Positions 45,201 through 55,899 of a stretch of 64,000 nt of DNA are shown one piece after another. The notes under the pieces are model-generated. The model saw nothing but the letters and a program-made list of their open reading frames with translations, made no database searches and was not told the DNA's origin. Source of the DNA: Prionace glauca (Eukaryota > Chordata > Chondrichthyes > Carcharhiniformes > Carcharhinidae); the NCBI GenBank assembly GCA_037974335.1, contig CM075736.1:415684-479683 (forward strand), read 5' to 3'. How positions within the stretch are numbered: the stretch's first letter is position 1; each line of letters starts with the position of its first letter. A program made the position numbers and the translations under genes.

Positions 45201-48200
45201 TAATTGAAATGTAATTACAGGATTAAATAGAAATTATTGCTCTGTTATGTGTTTTGAGACAGTAGCTGGGATTTTATCAGCACGCCCTGCCCATCGATAG
45301 GCAGAACGAGCCGGTAAAACCACACAGGAGGTGAAAAATCAGGATCACACCCAATTTCTCAGCTCTCACGAGTTTATGAGATGCGGATTTCTGGCGGGGT
45401 CAGCCTCTCACTGGAAATGGGCGTGGGGCTGGATAAATTATGGTCATATTTATTTGCATGTACTTGCCTTTGTGGCCTTGCTGGGCAAAGTTTTCTTCTT
45501 GGGTAGTGGCAGCCTGGTAGTGCCACCCTGTCACATTGGCACCGCCAACCTGGCAAAGCTCACCAGCCACTGTCCCCCAGCCAGTGCTAAGGAGTGGAGA
45601 CTATGGAGATGGGACCAGGTGCAGGGCCTATGGGGCAGGGGTGGAGCCAATGGGTGCATAGCCAGGGGCAGGGCCTGATCAGGGAGGGAGGGGGGTCTGT
45701 TGCGCACTCTGCATTGCTATTGGATCAGGAGGAGAGAACATGATCAGTCTGGGCAGCGAGGTCTGTATTTGAGTGTTGTGGGGCTTCTGATCAGCCGCGG
45801 GTCCTCATGATTGCGAAATAGGGGGTGGGGTTTGTTTAAGAACATAAGAAATAGGAGCAGGAGTAGGCCAACTAGCCCTTCAAGCCTGCCCCGCCATGGC
45901 TGATCTGTCGTGGCTCAGTTCCACCTTCCCGCCCTCTCCCCATAACCCTTAATCCCCTCTCTTATCAAAAACCCATCAACCTGCGTCTGAGCAGCAGCAG
46001 CCTGACAGCCCTCTATCTGTCAGACCCTTGCTGTTTAAATTGTGCATGTGCAGAATCAGAGGTCTGTACATGCGCAGTAGCTCCCTCTGCAGGCTCGCTG
46101 CCGAATTAAGCCCAACCCAGTGCCTGCAGCAGCAGCAAGTAACAAACCATTTTTTTCTGTAAGATTGGGCGTGAAAACTCACCCAAAAAACAGATCAGGA
46201 ACTCTCTCATTTTCACACTCGCTAGGCATTTCGAATCATTCATGTAAAATTCCGCTCAATGTCTCTATGATGAGATTCTATGTTAACTCTGAAATGAATT
46301 CAATGGGCTGAGGGAATTGAGATCTGATGCCAAGGTTGTAGTTGGTGAGGTTTTTCGATATGTTGACCATGGTTTCTTCACCCTGTCTACTGCTGTAAAA
46401 TTGAGATGGATGCTCTGAATCACAGAAACTGTCACTGGCTATTTTTTTGCAGTGAGGGTTGGGATGTAACTGATTACCGCAGTGAGTCAGCAGGTAGAAA
46501 AGCTGGGTTAAACTTCAAATATTAATTCTGTTTCTCTCTCCACAGATTCTCTGTCTGGACTGCTGAGGAATTGCAGCATTTTCTATAATTATCTCAAATC
46601 TGGAATTCTCTGCCCGTTGAAGTGGTGGAGGCTACCTCGCTAAATATTTTTAAGTCGCGGGTTGATGGGTTTTTGATAAGAGAGGGGATTAAGGGTTATG
46701 GGGAGAGGGCGGGAATGTGGAACTGAGCCAGGACAGATCAGCCATGATCTTATTGAATGCGGGGCAGGCTCGAAGGGCTAGTTGGCCTACTCCTGCTCCT
46801 ATTTCTTATGTTCTTATTTCCAGGATCCTCAGGAGTTTATTTTGAACAAAGAGCTGAATGGGGGTGAGGATGAAGGAAAGTTTCCCCCAGTGACACTGAC
46901 AGTCCCTGCAGCTCCTATTCACTCATCCCAGTCAATACAGGGATTAACACTGAGCCCAACACCAGAGGCACATTCACAGTCACCTATCCATCAGAAGTAA
47001 CCATGAGAAACAAAGGTGCAAAGCACAGGCTGGGTGGCCCGATGTCCGAGGGATAATTCCTTCACCTTATACCAGAGGGGATTGGTGGAGCTGGATCACT
47101 CCTGGTCTCCAGTTCCTCACCTTCCAGGTCAGAAGTGAAGTTTCCCAGGAATGTGCTTGGATCGAGATTAGAACTGTCTGGACCCACCCAGTGAAACATA
47201 TTGTGGAGAAAAGTAGAGAGGCTATTAACTTAGCAAGTCAGGAAGTGCTAAAATGGAAAAAAGGGTGTCCCTTTTTAACAATGTGATACACAAGGAAACC
47301 TCTAACGAAATGTTTTAACTCATTCACAGGATGGGGTGTCACTGTCTAGACCAGCATTTATTGCCCATCTCTAATTGCCCCTTGAGAAGGTGGTGGGTGA
47401 GCTGCCTTCTTGAACCTGCTGCAGTCCCTGAGATGTAGGTACACCCACCATGCTGTGAGGAAAATTGGAAATTATGAGGTACTCATGGGGAATTTTTAAA
47501 AAGAGAGATTTTTAAGGCTGGGGATTCTTAACAATAAATGGCTGATAATCGCAATCTGTTATCGAGAAGTATGAGGCAGAGTCTTATTCACTGTTTACAA
47601 AGCATAACCATTGAAAGGAACTGAACTGAATCAATCGAACCTATTGCCTGGTTATCATTAAATGAAACGCAAATAAAAGCAGTTGCTGTCCACAAGGGCG
47701 GCACGGTAGCACAGTGGTTAGCACTGCTGCTTCACAGCTCCAGGGTCCTGGGTTCGATTCCCGGCTCGGGTCACTGCCTGTGTGGAGTTTGCACATTCTC
47801 CTCGTGTCTGCGTGGGTTTTCTCCGGGTGCTCCGGTTTCCTCCCACAGTCCAAAGATGTGCGGGTTAGGTTCATTGGCTATGCTAAAATTGCCCCTTAGT
47901 GTCCTGGGATGTGTAGGTTAGAGGGATTAGCAGGTAAATGTGTGGGGATGTGGGGATAGGGTCTGGGTGGGATTGTGTTCGGTGCAGACTCGATGGGCCG
48001 AAGGGCCTGTTTCTGCACTGTAGGGTTCTATAATCTATAACAATGTAAAAACCAGGCAGATTGCTGAACCGGTCTATTTCTGCTTTAAGTAAAATGTAAA
48101 TAGAATCACCCTCCCAGTACAGGGAATAAGAGACAGACACTGATCTCATCCTCCAACCATCACCACTCTTTTTCCATCCATTTCCCATTGCCCCCGGATC

Positions 48201-48395
48201 CCCCACCCTTACCTTCCCCACCCCCCCATTGCTGTCCCTCTAGACCCTACTGACAGTCCCTGCAGCTCCTTTCCATCCATTCCCCCGGATAAAGAGCTGA
48301 ATGGGGGTGAGGATGGAGGAAAGTTTCCCCCAGATCCCCCCCTTTCCCCCCCGGCTCTGAGACACTGACATTACCTGCAGCTCCTTTCCATCCAT
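42115..48395 (-). CDS. Gene 2: two-V-set B7/butyrophilin-like membrane receptor, tail-less
   Basis: Paralogue of gene 1 with coding exons 48375-48395, 44602-44662, 43513-43854, 42740-43084 and 42215 down to the stop at 42115. Splice sites and phases are the same and coding length is exactly 289 codons. I found two residue differences in the V domains (V1 YEC to YKC; V2 GDSPVP to GDSSVP). The stop comes three codons earlier, so the protein ends IYIF with no basic stop-transfer residue inside the membrane. All splice sites and V-set cysteines are intact, so both genes look functional. Exon 1 and its leader are of the beta type, unlike gene 1. Confidence 0.8.
42478..42570. repeat. C-rich tract, short form, at a 1.38-kb breakpoint
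   Basis: The tract stops at CCTCCCCCC and continues directly with AATAAACTGATTTTAAATTC, which is at 13785 in copy 1. Confidence 0.9.
42740..43084 (-). CDS. Gene 2 exon 4: V-set domain 2
   Basis: 345 bp with the same boundaries and motifs as 13954-14298, and the same extra FG-loop Cys. One residue differs near the start (Pro to Ser). Confidence 0.85.
43160..43254 (+). mobile_element. SINE 3'-end fragment
   Basis: The counterpart of 14371-14465. Confidence 0.7.
43513..43854 (-). CDS. Gene 2 exon 3: V-set domain 1
   Basis: 342 bp, identical to gene 1 except Glu to Lys beside the F-strand Cys, a charge reversal at the GFCC' face. Confidence 0.85.
44602..44662 (-). CDS. Gene 2 exon 2: signal-peptide core
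   Basis: The 61-bp sequence is identical to gene 1 exon 2, with the same acceptor and donor. Confidence 0.8.
44693..45106 (-). mobile_element. CR1-like LINE (family D) 3' end in intron 1
   Basis: The counterpart of 15904-16317. Confidence 0.85.
45107..47344. other. Intron 1 of gene 2 with two CR1-B ends
   Basis: Mostly unassigned sequence. It holds the CR1-B 3' ends 45837-45986 (minus) and 46599-46817 (plus) and a decayed cassette relative at about 46821-46990. All are shared with copy 1. Confidence 0.6.
47345..47458 (-). mobile_element. LINE 3'-end fragment (L2-like)
   Basis: The counterpart of 18557-18670. Confidence 0.6.
47696..48039 (+). mobile_element. tRNA-headed SINE, insertion specific to copy 2
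   Basis: A full-length SINE (head GGGCGGCACGGTAGCACAGT, tail GGGTTCTATAATCTAT) with the short flank ACAA on both sides. Copy 1 has the empty site GTCCACAATGTAAAAACC near 18904-18920. It is therefore younger than the duplication. Confidence 0.95.
48375..48395 (-). CDS. Gene 2 exon 1, coding part (MDGKELQ)
   Basis: The same seven codons in strong start context, with donor GTAATG, the form shared only with the inverted cassette at 32693. Confidence 0.65.
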
Positions 48396-48800
48396 TCCCC
48401 ACACAGGGATCAGCTCGGAGACTCCACACTGACAACAGGAGGGACTGAAAACATCAGATTCTCCACTCAGCAGCAAAGAGGAACTTTACCTCCGAGTGTC
48501 TGAGAACACAGTTCAGCTCAGGATCAGTCCCGATAATACAGGGGGCGGGACCTGGGTTTATTCACACAGAGAGAGGGGGGTGCTGACCATCCCCGCTCTC
48601 TCCTCCCTCTCCCTGGGTGTGGGCTGAACAGTTTCCCGGGAGCCGGCACTCGGATTGTTGTTTCACTCCAATCCCTTCAGGGGAAAAGCAGCTTTTAACC
48701 CGGTTTTTCCTGACAGAGTCTGGGACTTTAATCCTCACTCCCCCCCCCCCTGTGAATGGTAGAGTGCAGGCTCTGCCCTCAGCCCCATTCTGCAGCTTCC
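48396..48800 (-). promoter_or_regulatory. Gene 2 leader and probable promoter (beta type leader)
   Basis: A CCAAT element (48668-48672) and distal block as in gene 1. The 150-170 bp next to exon 1 is of the beta type (GAACTTTACCTCCGAGTGTC on plus). Confidence 0.45.
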
Positions 48801-49008
48801 TGCAATTTGAATGAATGAACTCCATCAGCAGCACCCACATTATCAAGTTTACGGAGGATTCGGTCAGGAAACTAGTTTCATCATCAACACTTCAGTGCCA
48901 GCTTGAAAATTAATATTCACAGTTTGGTTGTCCAATCCGGAATCAATCAGACCCCCTAATACTGGCTCAAGATTGACAGCACCACATGGCTTCAAATAAA
49001 CCATCAGA

Positions 49009-51580
49009 TTAATACAGGAGCCAGACTCTGGGTTTAAGGGGTTCGCACGCATAAACCCAGAGTCTGGATCCTGTATTAAAGGGGTTCAGACAGATAAACC
49101 CAGAGTCTGCCTCCTGTATTAAAGGGGTTCAGACAGATAAACCCAGAGTCTGGCTCCTGTATTAAAGGGGTTCACACAGATAAACCCAGAGTCTGCCTCC
49201 TGTATTAAAGGGGTTCAGACAGATAAACCCAGAGTCTGGCTCCTGTATTAAAGGGGCTCACACAAATAAACCCAGAGTCTGGCTCCTGTATTAAAGGGGT
49301 TCAGACGGATAAACCCAGAGACTGGCTCCTGTATTAAAGGGGTTCACACAGATAAACCCAGAGTCTGGCTCCTGTATTAAAGGGGTTCAGACGGATAAAC
49401 CCAGAGTCTGGCTCCTGTATTAAAGGGGTTCACACAGATAAACCCAGAGTCTGGCTCCTGTATTAAAGGGGTTCAAACGGATAAACCCAGAGACTGGCTC
49501 CTGTATTAAAGGGGTTCACACAGATAAACACAGAGTCTGGCTCCGGTATTAAAGGGGTTCACACAGATAAACCCAGAGTCTGGCTCCTGTATTAAAGGGG
49601 TTCACACGGATAAACCCAGAGTCTGGCTCCTTTATTAAAGGAGTGCAGACAGATAAACCCAGAGTCTGGCTCCTGTATTAAAGGGGTTCAGACAGATAAA
49701 CCCAGAGTCTGGCTCCTGTATTAAATGGGTTCACACAGATAAACCCAGAGTCTGGCTCCTGTATTAAAGGGGCTCACACAAATAAACCCAGAGTCTGGCT
49801 CCTGTATTAAAGGGGTTCAGACGGATAAACCCAGAGACTGGCTCCTGTATTAAATGGGTTCACACAGATAAACACAGAGTCTGGCTCCTGTATTAAAGGG
49901 GTTCACACAGATAAACCCAGAGTCTGCCTCCTGTATTAAAGGGGTTCAGACAGATAAACCCAGAGTCTGGCTCCTGTATTAAAGGGGCTCACACAAATAA
50001 ACCCAGAGTCTGGCTCCTGTATTAAAGGGGTTCAGACGGATAAACCCAGAGACTGGCTCCTGTATTAAAGGGGTTCACACAGATAAACCCAGAGTCTGGC
50101 TCCTGTATTAAAGGGGTTCAGACGGATAAACCCAGAGTCTGGCTCCTGTATTAAAGGGGTTCACACAGATAAACCCAGAGTCTGGCTCCTGTATTAAAGG
50201 GGTTCAAACGGATAAACCCAGAGACTGGCTCCTGTATTAAAGGGGTTCACACAGATAAACACAGAGTCTGGCTCCGGTATTAAAGGGGTTCACACAGATA
50301 AACCCAGAGTCTGGCTCCTGTATTAAAGGGGTTCACACGGATAAACCCAGAGTCTGGCTCCTTTATTAAAGGAGTGCAGACAGATAAACCCAGAGTCTGG
50401 CTCCTGTATTAAAGGGGTTCAGACAGATAAACCCAGAGTCTGGCTCCTGTATTAAATGGGTTCACACAGATAAACCCAGAGTCTGGCTCCTGTATTAAAG
50501 GGGCTCACACAAATAAACCCAGAGTCTGGCTCCTGTATTAAAGGGGTTCAGACGGATAAACCCAGAGACTGGCTCCTGTATTAAATGGGTTCACACAGAT
50601 AAACACAGAGTCTGGCTCCGGTATTAAAGGAGTTCACACAGATAAACCCAGAGTCTGGCTCCTGTATTAAAGGGGTTCACACGGATAAACCCAGAGTCTG
50701 GCTCCTGTATTAAAGGGGTTCAGACGGATAAACCCAGAGTCTGGCTCCTGTATTAAAGGGGTTCACACAGATAAACACAGAGTCTGGCTCCGGTATTAAA
50801 GGGGTTCACACAGATAAACCCAGAGTCTGGCTCCTGTATTAAAGGGGTTCACACGGATAAACCCAGAGTCTGGCTCCTTTATTAAAGGAGTGCAGACAGA
50901 TAAACCCAGAGTCTGGCTCCTGTATTAAAGGGGTTCAGACAGATAAACCCAGAGTCTGGCTCCTGTATTAAATGGGTTCACACAGATAAACCCAGAGTCT
51001 GGCTCCTGTATTAAAGGGGCTCACACAAATAAACCCAGAGTCTGGCTCCTGTATTAAAGGGGTTCAGACGGATAAACCCAGAGACTGGCTCCTGTATTAA
51101 ATGGGTTCACACAGATGAACACAGAGTCTGGCTCCGGTATTAAAGGAGTTCACACAGATAAACCCAGAGTCTGGCTCCTGTATTAAAGGGGTTCACACGG
51201 ATAAACCCAGAGTCTGGCTCCTGTATTAAAGGGGTTCAGACGGATAAACCCAGAGACTGGCTCCTGTATTAAATGGGTTCACACAGATAAACCCAGAGTC
51301 TGGCTCCTTTATTAAAGGGGTTCACACAGATAAACCCAGAGTCTGGCTCCTGTATTAAAGGGGTTCACACGGATAAACCCAGAGTCTGGCTCCTTTATTA
51401 AAGGAGTGCAGACAGATAAACCCAGAGTCTGGCTCCTGTATTAAAGGGGTTCAGACAGATAAACCCAGAGTCTGGCTCCTGTATTAAAGGGGTTCACACA
51501 GATAAACCCAGAGTCTGGCTCCTGTATTAAAGGGGTTCACACAGACAAACCCAGAGTCTGGCTCCTGTATTAAAGGGGTC
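49009..51580. repeat. 43-bp minisatellite array, copy 2
   Basis: About 58 units after the founding hairpin (49009-49079). The rare variant TTTATTAAAGGAGTGCAGAC recurs at 49631, 50362, 50878 and 51394. The spacings are 731, 516 and 516 bp, exactly 17, 12 and 12 units. The array starts 614 bp upstream of the exon-1 ATG. Confidence 0.96.
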
Positions 51581-51774
51581 CCGGCAGCAGATGGCGCTCT
51601 GTCCATCCTACAGCGCCACCGGGTGACCAGCTGATGGTATTGCAGGGAACCGTGGAACAAATTTGAAAAGCGGAGCTGCATTTGTCTAGCGCCTTCCAGA
51701 CAGGAATTCCCAAAATGTATCACTTGAGATTTCACCTCGTCAAAATAAGCCTTCACAGTGAAAACTGACATGTG

Positions 51775-52026
51775 AAGATGTCCCTTGAGGAGGTGGTGAT
51801 GGGGTTTCTTCTTGAAGAGTTTCAGTCCCGTGTGGTGAAGGTGCCGTTAGGGAGGGAGCTCCAGGATTCTCACCCAGTGACGATGAAGGAACGTCCGATA
51901 TATCTCCAAGTGGGGACGGTGTGTGAGAGAGACTGGGAGAGGAACTTGGAGGTGATGGTGTTCCCCATGTTCCTGGTGCCCTTGTCCTTCTAGAGGAGGC
52001 TGGAGGTTGTGGCTTTGGGAGGTTTT
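51775..52026 (-). mobile_element. LINE 3'-end fragment (L2-like)
   Basis: The counterpart of 23661-23925. Confidence 0.65.
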
Positions 52027-52162
52027 ATTGAAGAATGTGGCAGTGGGAACAGAAGAGAAAGATATAACTACATCATCATTGTCTGTAGTTTTTAGGTTAA
52101 AACAGAACATATTTCAGTTGCTCTAAATTGGAGCTAAAAACAGAACAGTTCTGAAGAGAAAT

Positions 52163-52502
52163 GGGTGGCCCGGTAGCACAGTGATTAGCACTGCTGCTTC
52201 ACAGCTCCAGGGACCTGGGTTTGATTTCCGGCTTGGGTCACTGTCTGTATGGAGTCTGCACATTTTCCCCGTGTCTGCGGGGGTTTCCTCTGGGTGCCCC
52301 TGTTTCCACACTCCAAAGATGTGCGGGTTAGGTTGATTGGCCATGCTAAATTGCCCCTTAGTGTCCAGGGATGTGTAGATTAGAGGCATTGGCGGGTAAA
52401 ATGTACAGCGATATGGGGGTAGAGCCTGGGTGGGATTGTGGTCGGTGCAGACTCGATGGGCCAAATGGCCTCTTTCTGCACTGTAGGGATTCTATGATCC
52501 CT
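52163..52502 (+). mobile_element. tRNA-headed SINE, full length
   Basis: The counterpart of 24062-24400. The B-box region reads GGTTTGATTTCC, a decayed form. Confidence 0.92.
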
Positions 52503-52897
52503 ATGAAATTGAATTTTAAATTTTAATTCTGAGCTGGGAATTTACACAACTTTCCTCCTGGATAAAGAGTCAGAGGGCGAGTCAATCAGATTCTCCGTCT
52601 GCTTATCAACCAAAGGCACTGCAATTTTGTTCATTTATTTTTCAATGGCTCTAAATCATCAGGAGCCGCTCCAGCTGCCTCTTCACTGCCGCCACCCCTT
52701 CCCCTCTCTCCCCATCAATTCTCCCCTCTCCCTCCATTTCTCCCCTTACCCCCTCCCCCGCTCCTGTTTTTACTGACAGTCCCTGCAGCTCCTTTCCATC
52801 CATTCCCCCGGATAAGGAGCTGAATGGGGGTGAGGATGGAGGAAAGTTTCCCCCAGATCCCCCCCTTTCCCCCCCGGCTCTGAGACACTGACAGTAC

Positions 52898-52918
52898 CTG
52901 CAGCTCCTTTCCATCCAT
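52898..52918 (-). CDS. Alternative exon 1 (MDGKELQ), second cassette of copy 2
   Basis: The same codons and a GTACTG donor. It could serve gene 2 as a distal first exon. Confidence 0.5.
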
Positions 52919-53330
52919 TCCCCACACAGGGATCAGCTCGGAGACTCCACACTGACAACAGGAGGGACAGAAAACCTCATGTTGTCACCTCAGCGGGAAA
53001 TAGTAACATTTACCCGTCAATTCTGCTCAGAATCCGACAGTGGGGGGCGGGACCCGGGTTCATTCACACAGAGCGGGGGGGGGGGTGCTGACCATCCCCG
53101 CTCTCTCCTCCCTCTCCCCGGGTGTGGGCTGAACAGTTTCCCGGGAGCTGGCACTCGGATTGTTGTTTCAGTCCAATTCCTTCAGGGGAAAAGCAGCTTT
53201 TAACTCGGTTTTTCCTGACAGAGGCTGGGACATTAATCCTCACTCCCCCCCCTGTGTGTCTCACAATGGCACAGTCCAGACTCCGCCCCTCAGCGGGAAG
53301 TTTCTCGTTACTCTGAACCTGACCGGGGGT
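52919..53330 (-). promoter_or_regulatory. Leader and probable promoter, second cassette of copy 2 (gamma type)
   Basis: The CCAAT element is at 53173-53177. The leader (CGTCAATTCTGCTCAGAATC) is unlike the alpha and beta types. The array starts 569 bp upstream of the ATG. Confidence 0.4.
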
Positions 53331-53486
53331 GAGTCAGGATCAGTAAAGGTGCAACAGTCACACATATCATTGCAAACCACAAAGCTGGGGTAAGAAAGAT
53401 CAGGTTAATCGGTTTCCGATGTCAGATTGGCAGCGACGCAGGGATTAAACAATATTGAATAAATTAAAAATAAACAGAATAAAACA

Positions 53487-53963
53487 TCAGATAAACCCGG
53501 AGTCTGGCTCCTGTATTAAAGGGGTTCACACAGATAAACCCAGAGTCTGGCTCCGGTATTAAAGGGGTTCACACAGATAAACCCAGAGTCAGGCTCCTGT
53601 ATTAAAGGGGTTCACACAGATAAACCCAGAGTTTGGCTCCTGTATTAAAGGGGTTCACACAGATAAACTCAGAGTCTGGCTCCGGTATTAAATGGGTTCA
53701 CACAGATAAACCCAGAGTTTGGCTCCTGTATTGAAGGGGTTCACACAGATAAACCCAGAGTCTGGCTCCTGTATTAAAGGAGTTCACACAGATAAACCCA
53801 GAGTCTGGCTCCTGTATTAAAGGGGTTCACACAGATAAACCCAGAGTCTGGCTCCTGTATTAAAGGGGTTCACACAGATAAACCCAGAGTCTGGCTCCTG
53901 TATTAAAGGGGTTCACACAGATAAACCCAGAGTCTGGCTACTGTATTAAAGGGGCTCACACAG
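53487..53963. repeat. 43-bp minisatellite array, left of PLE
   Basis: About 11 units, interrupted by a PLE. Confidence 0.95.
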
Positions 53964-54380
53964 TAAAAAGTCTGACAACACCAGGTTTTAGTCCAACCGA
54001 TTTATTTGATAATATTCTCACAAGCAAGCAAGCTTTCGGGGTTAGCCCCTTCGTCAGGTGAATAGAGAGTTCTGGCCTCAGACAGAGCATATAAAGCACA
54101 GACAGTTTAGAGATTACTGATTAGAATGCGAATCCTTACACCTAACGTGCTGTTCAAGTCTTAAAGTGGCTGATAATGTGAGTGGAAGGAGCACTGATCA
54201 CAGTTTAAAGAGATGTGTATTGTCTCCAGACAGGACAGTAAGTGAGGTTTTGCAAACCCAGGCAAGTCACGGGGGTTACAGATAGTGCGACATGAACCCA
54301 AGATCCCTGTTGAGACCGTCCTCATGTGTGCGGAACTTGGCCATCAGTCTCTGTTCAGCGACTCTGCGCTGTCGTGTGTC
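53964..54380 (-). mobile_element. Penelope-like element, 5'-truncated, in the minisatellite
   Basis: On the minus strand it holds the end of the GIY-YIG protein (LNRDLGFMSHYL equivalent), a 3' UTR and the conserved end with the fold. It breaks abruptly at 54380 into the array. No clear target duplication can be told apart from the array sequence. Confidence 0.85.
54014..54063 (-). ncRNA. Hammerhead-like fold in PLE end
   Basis: CTGACGA, A, stem II GGGG-CTAA-CCCC, GAAA. The stem has changed on both sides relative to GAGG/CCTC at 31771, keeping pairing. Confidence 0.5.
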
Positions 54381-55860
54381 AGACAGATAAACCCAGAGTC
54401 TGGCTCCTGTATTAAAGGGGTTCAGACAGATAAACCCAGAGTCTGGATCCTGTATTAAAGGGGTTCACACAGATAAACCCAGAGTCTGGCTCCTGTATTA
54501 AAGGGGTTCATACAGATAAACCCAGAGTCTGGCTCCTGTATTAAAGGGGTTCACACAGATAAACCCAGAGTCTGGCTCCTGAATTAAAGGGGTTCACACG
54601 GATAAACCCAGAGTCTGGCTCCTGTATTAAAGGGGTTCATACAGATAAACCCAGAGTCTGGCTCCTGAATTAAAGGGGTTCACACAGATAAACCCAGAGT
54701 CTGGATCCTGTATTAAAGGGGTTCAGACAGATAAACCCAGAGTCTGGATCCTGTATTAAAGGGGTTCAGACAGATAAACCCAGAGTCTGGATCCTGTATT
54801 AAAGGGGTTCAGACAGATAAACCCAGAGTCTGGATCCTGTATTAAAGGGGTTCAGACAGATAAACCCAGAGTCTGGATCCTGTATTAAAGGGGTTCAGAC
54901 AGATAAACCCAGAGTCTGGATCCTGTACTAAAGGGGTTCAGACAGATAAACCCAGAGTCTGGTTCCTGTATTAAAGGGGTTCAGACATATAAACCCAGAG
55001 TCTGGATCCTGTATTAAAGGGGTTCAGACAGATAAACCCAGAGTCTGGCTCCTGTATTAAAGGGGTTCACACAGATAAACCCAGAGTCTGGCTCCTATAT
55101 TAAAGGGGTTCAGACAGATAAACCCAGAGTCTGGCTCCTGTATTAAAGGGGTTCAGACAGATAAACCCAGAGTCTGGCTCCTATATTAAAGGGGTTCAGA
55201 CAGATAAACCCAGAGTCTGGCTCCTATATTAAAGGGGTTCAGACAGATAAACCCAGTGTCTGGCTCCTGTATTAAAGGGGTTCACACAGATAAACCCAGA
55301 GTCTGGCTCCTGTATTAAAGCGGTTCAGACAGATAAACCCAGAGTCTGGCTCCTGTATTAAAGGGGTTCAGACAGATAAACCCAGAGTCTGGCTCCTATA
55401 TTAAAGGGGTTCAGACATATAAACCCAGAGTCTGGCTCCTATATTACAGGGGTTCAGACAGATAAACCCAGAGTCTGGCTCCTATATTAAAGGGGTTCAG
55501 ACAGATAAACCCAGTGTCTGGCTCCTGTATTAAAGCGGTTCAGACAGATAAACCCAGAGTCTGGCTCCTGTATTAAAGGGGTTCAGACAGATAAACCCAG
55601 AGTCTGGCTCCTATATTAAAGGGGTTCAGACAGATAAACCCAGAGTCTGGCTCCTATATTACAGGGGTTCAGACAGATAAACCCAGAGTCTGGCTCCTAT
55701 ATTAAAGGGGTTCAGACAGATAAACCCAGTGTCTGGCTCCTGTATTAAAGCGGTTCAGACAGATAAACCCAGTGTCTGGCTCCTGTATTGAAGGGGTTCA
55801 CACAGATAAACCCAGTGTCTGGCTCCGGTATTAAAGGGGTTCACACAGATAAACCCAGAG
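54381..55860. repeat. 43-bp minisatellite array, right of PLE
   Basis: About 34 units, rich in TTCAGACAGATAAACCC and in CTCCTATATTAAAGG variants, with a repeated block near 55250-55740. Confidence 0.95.
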
Positions 55861-55899
55861 TTTTCACGTCGTAAAAACAAACCTCCACAGTGAAATCTC

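Larger units (their letters stand above)
40200..53486. repeat. Segmental duplication, copy 2
   Basis: Direct copy of 9853-25413. Copy-specific events are the SINE at 47696-48039, loss (or absence) of 1.38 kb at 42570, a longer 43-bp array, and no LINE in that array. Confidence 0.93.

Noticed and set aside
51484-51771. 95-residue frame reading out of the minisatellite (also near 23381)
   Set aside because: The unit is 43 bp, not a multiple of three. The frame is chance repeat translation with unit words such as EPDSGF recurring.
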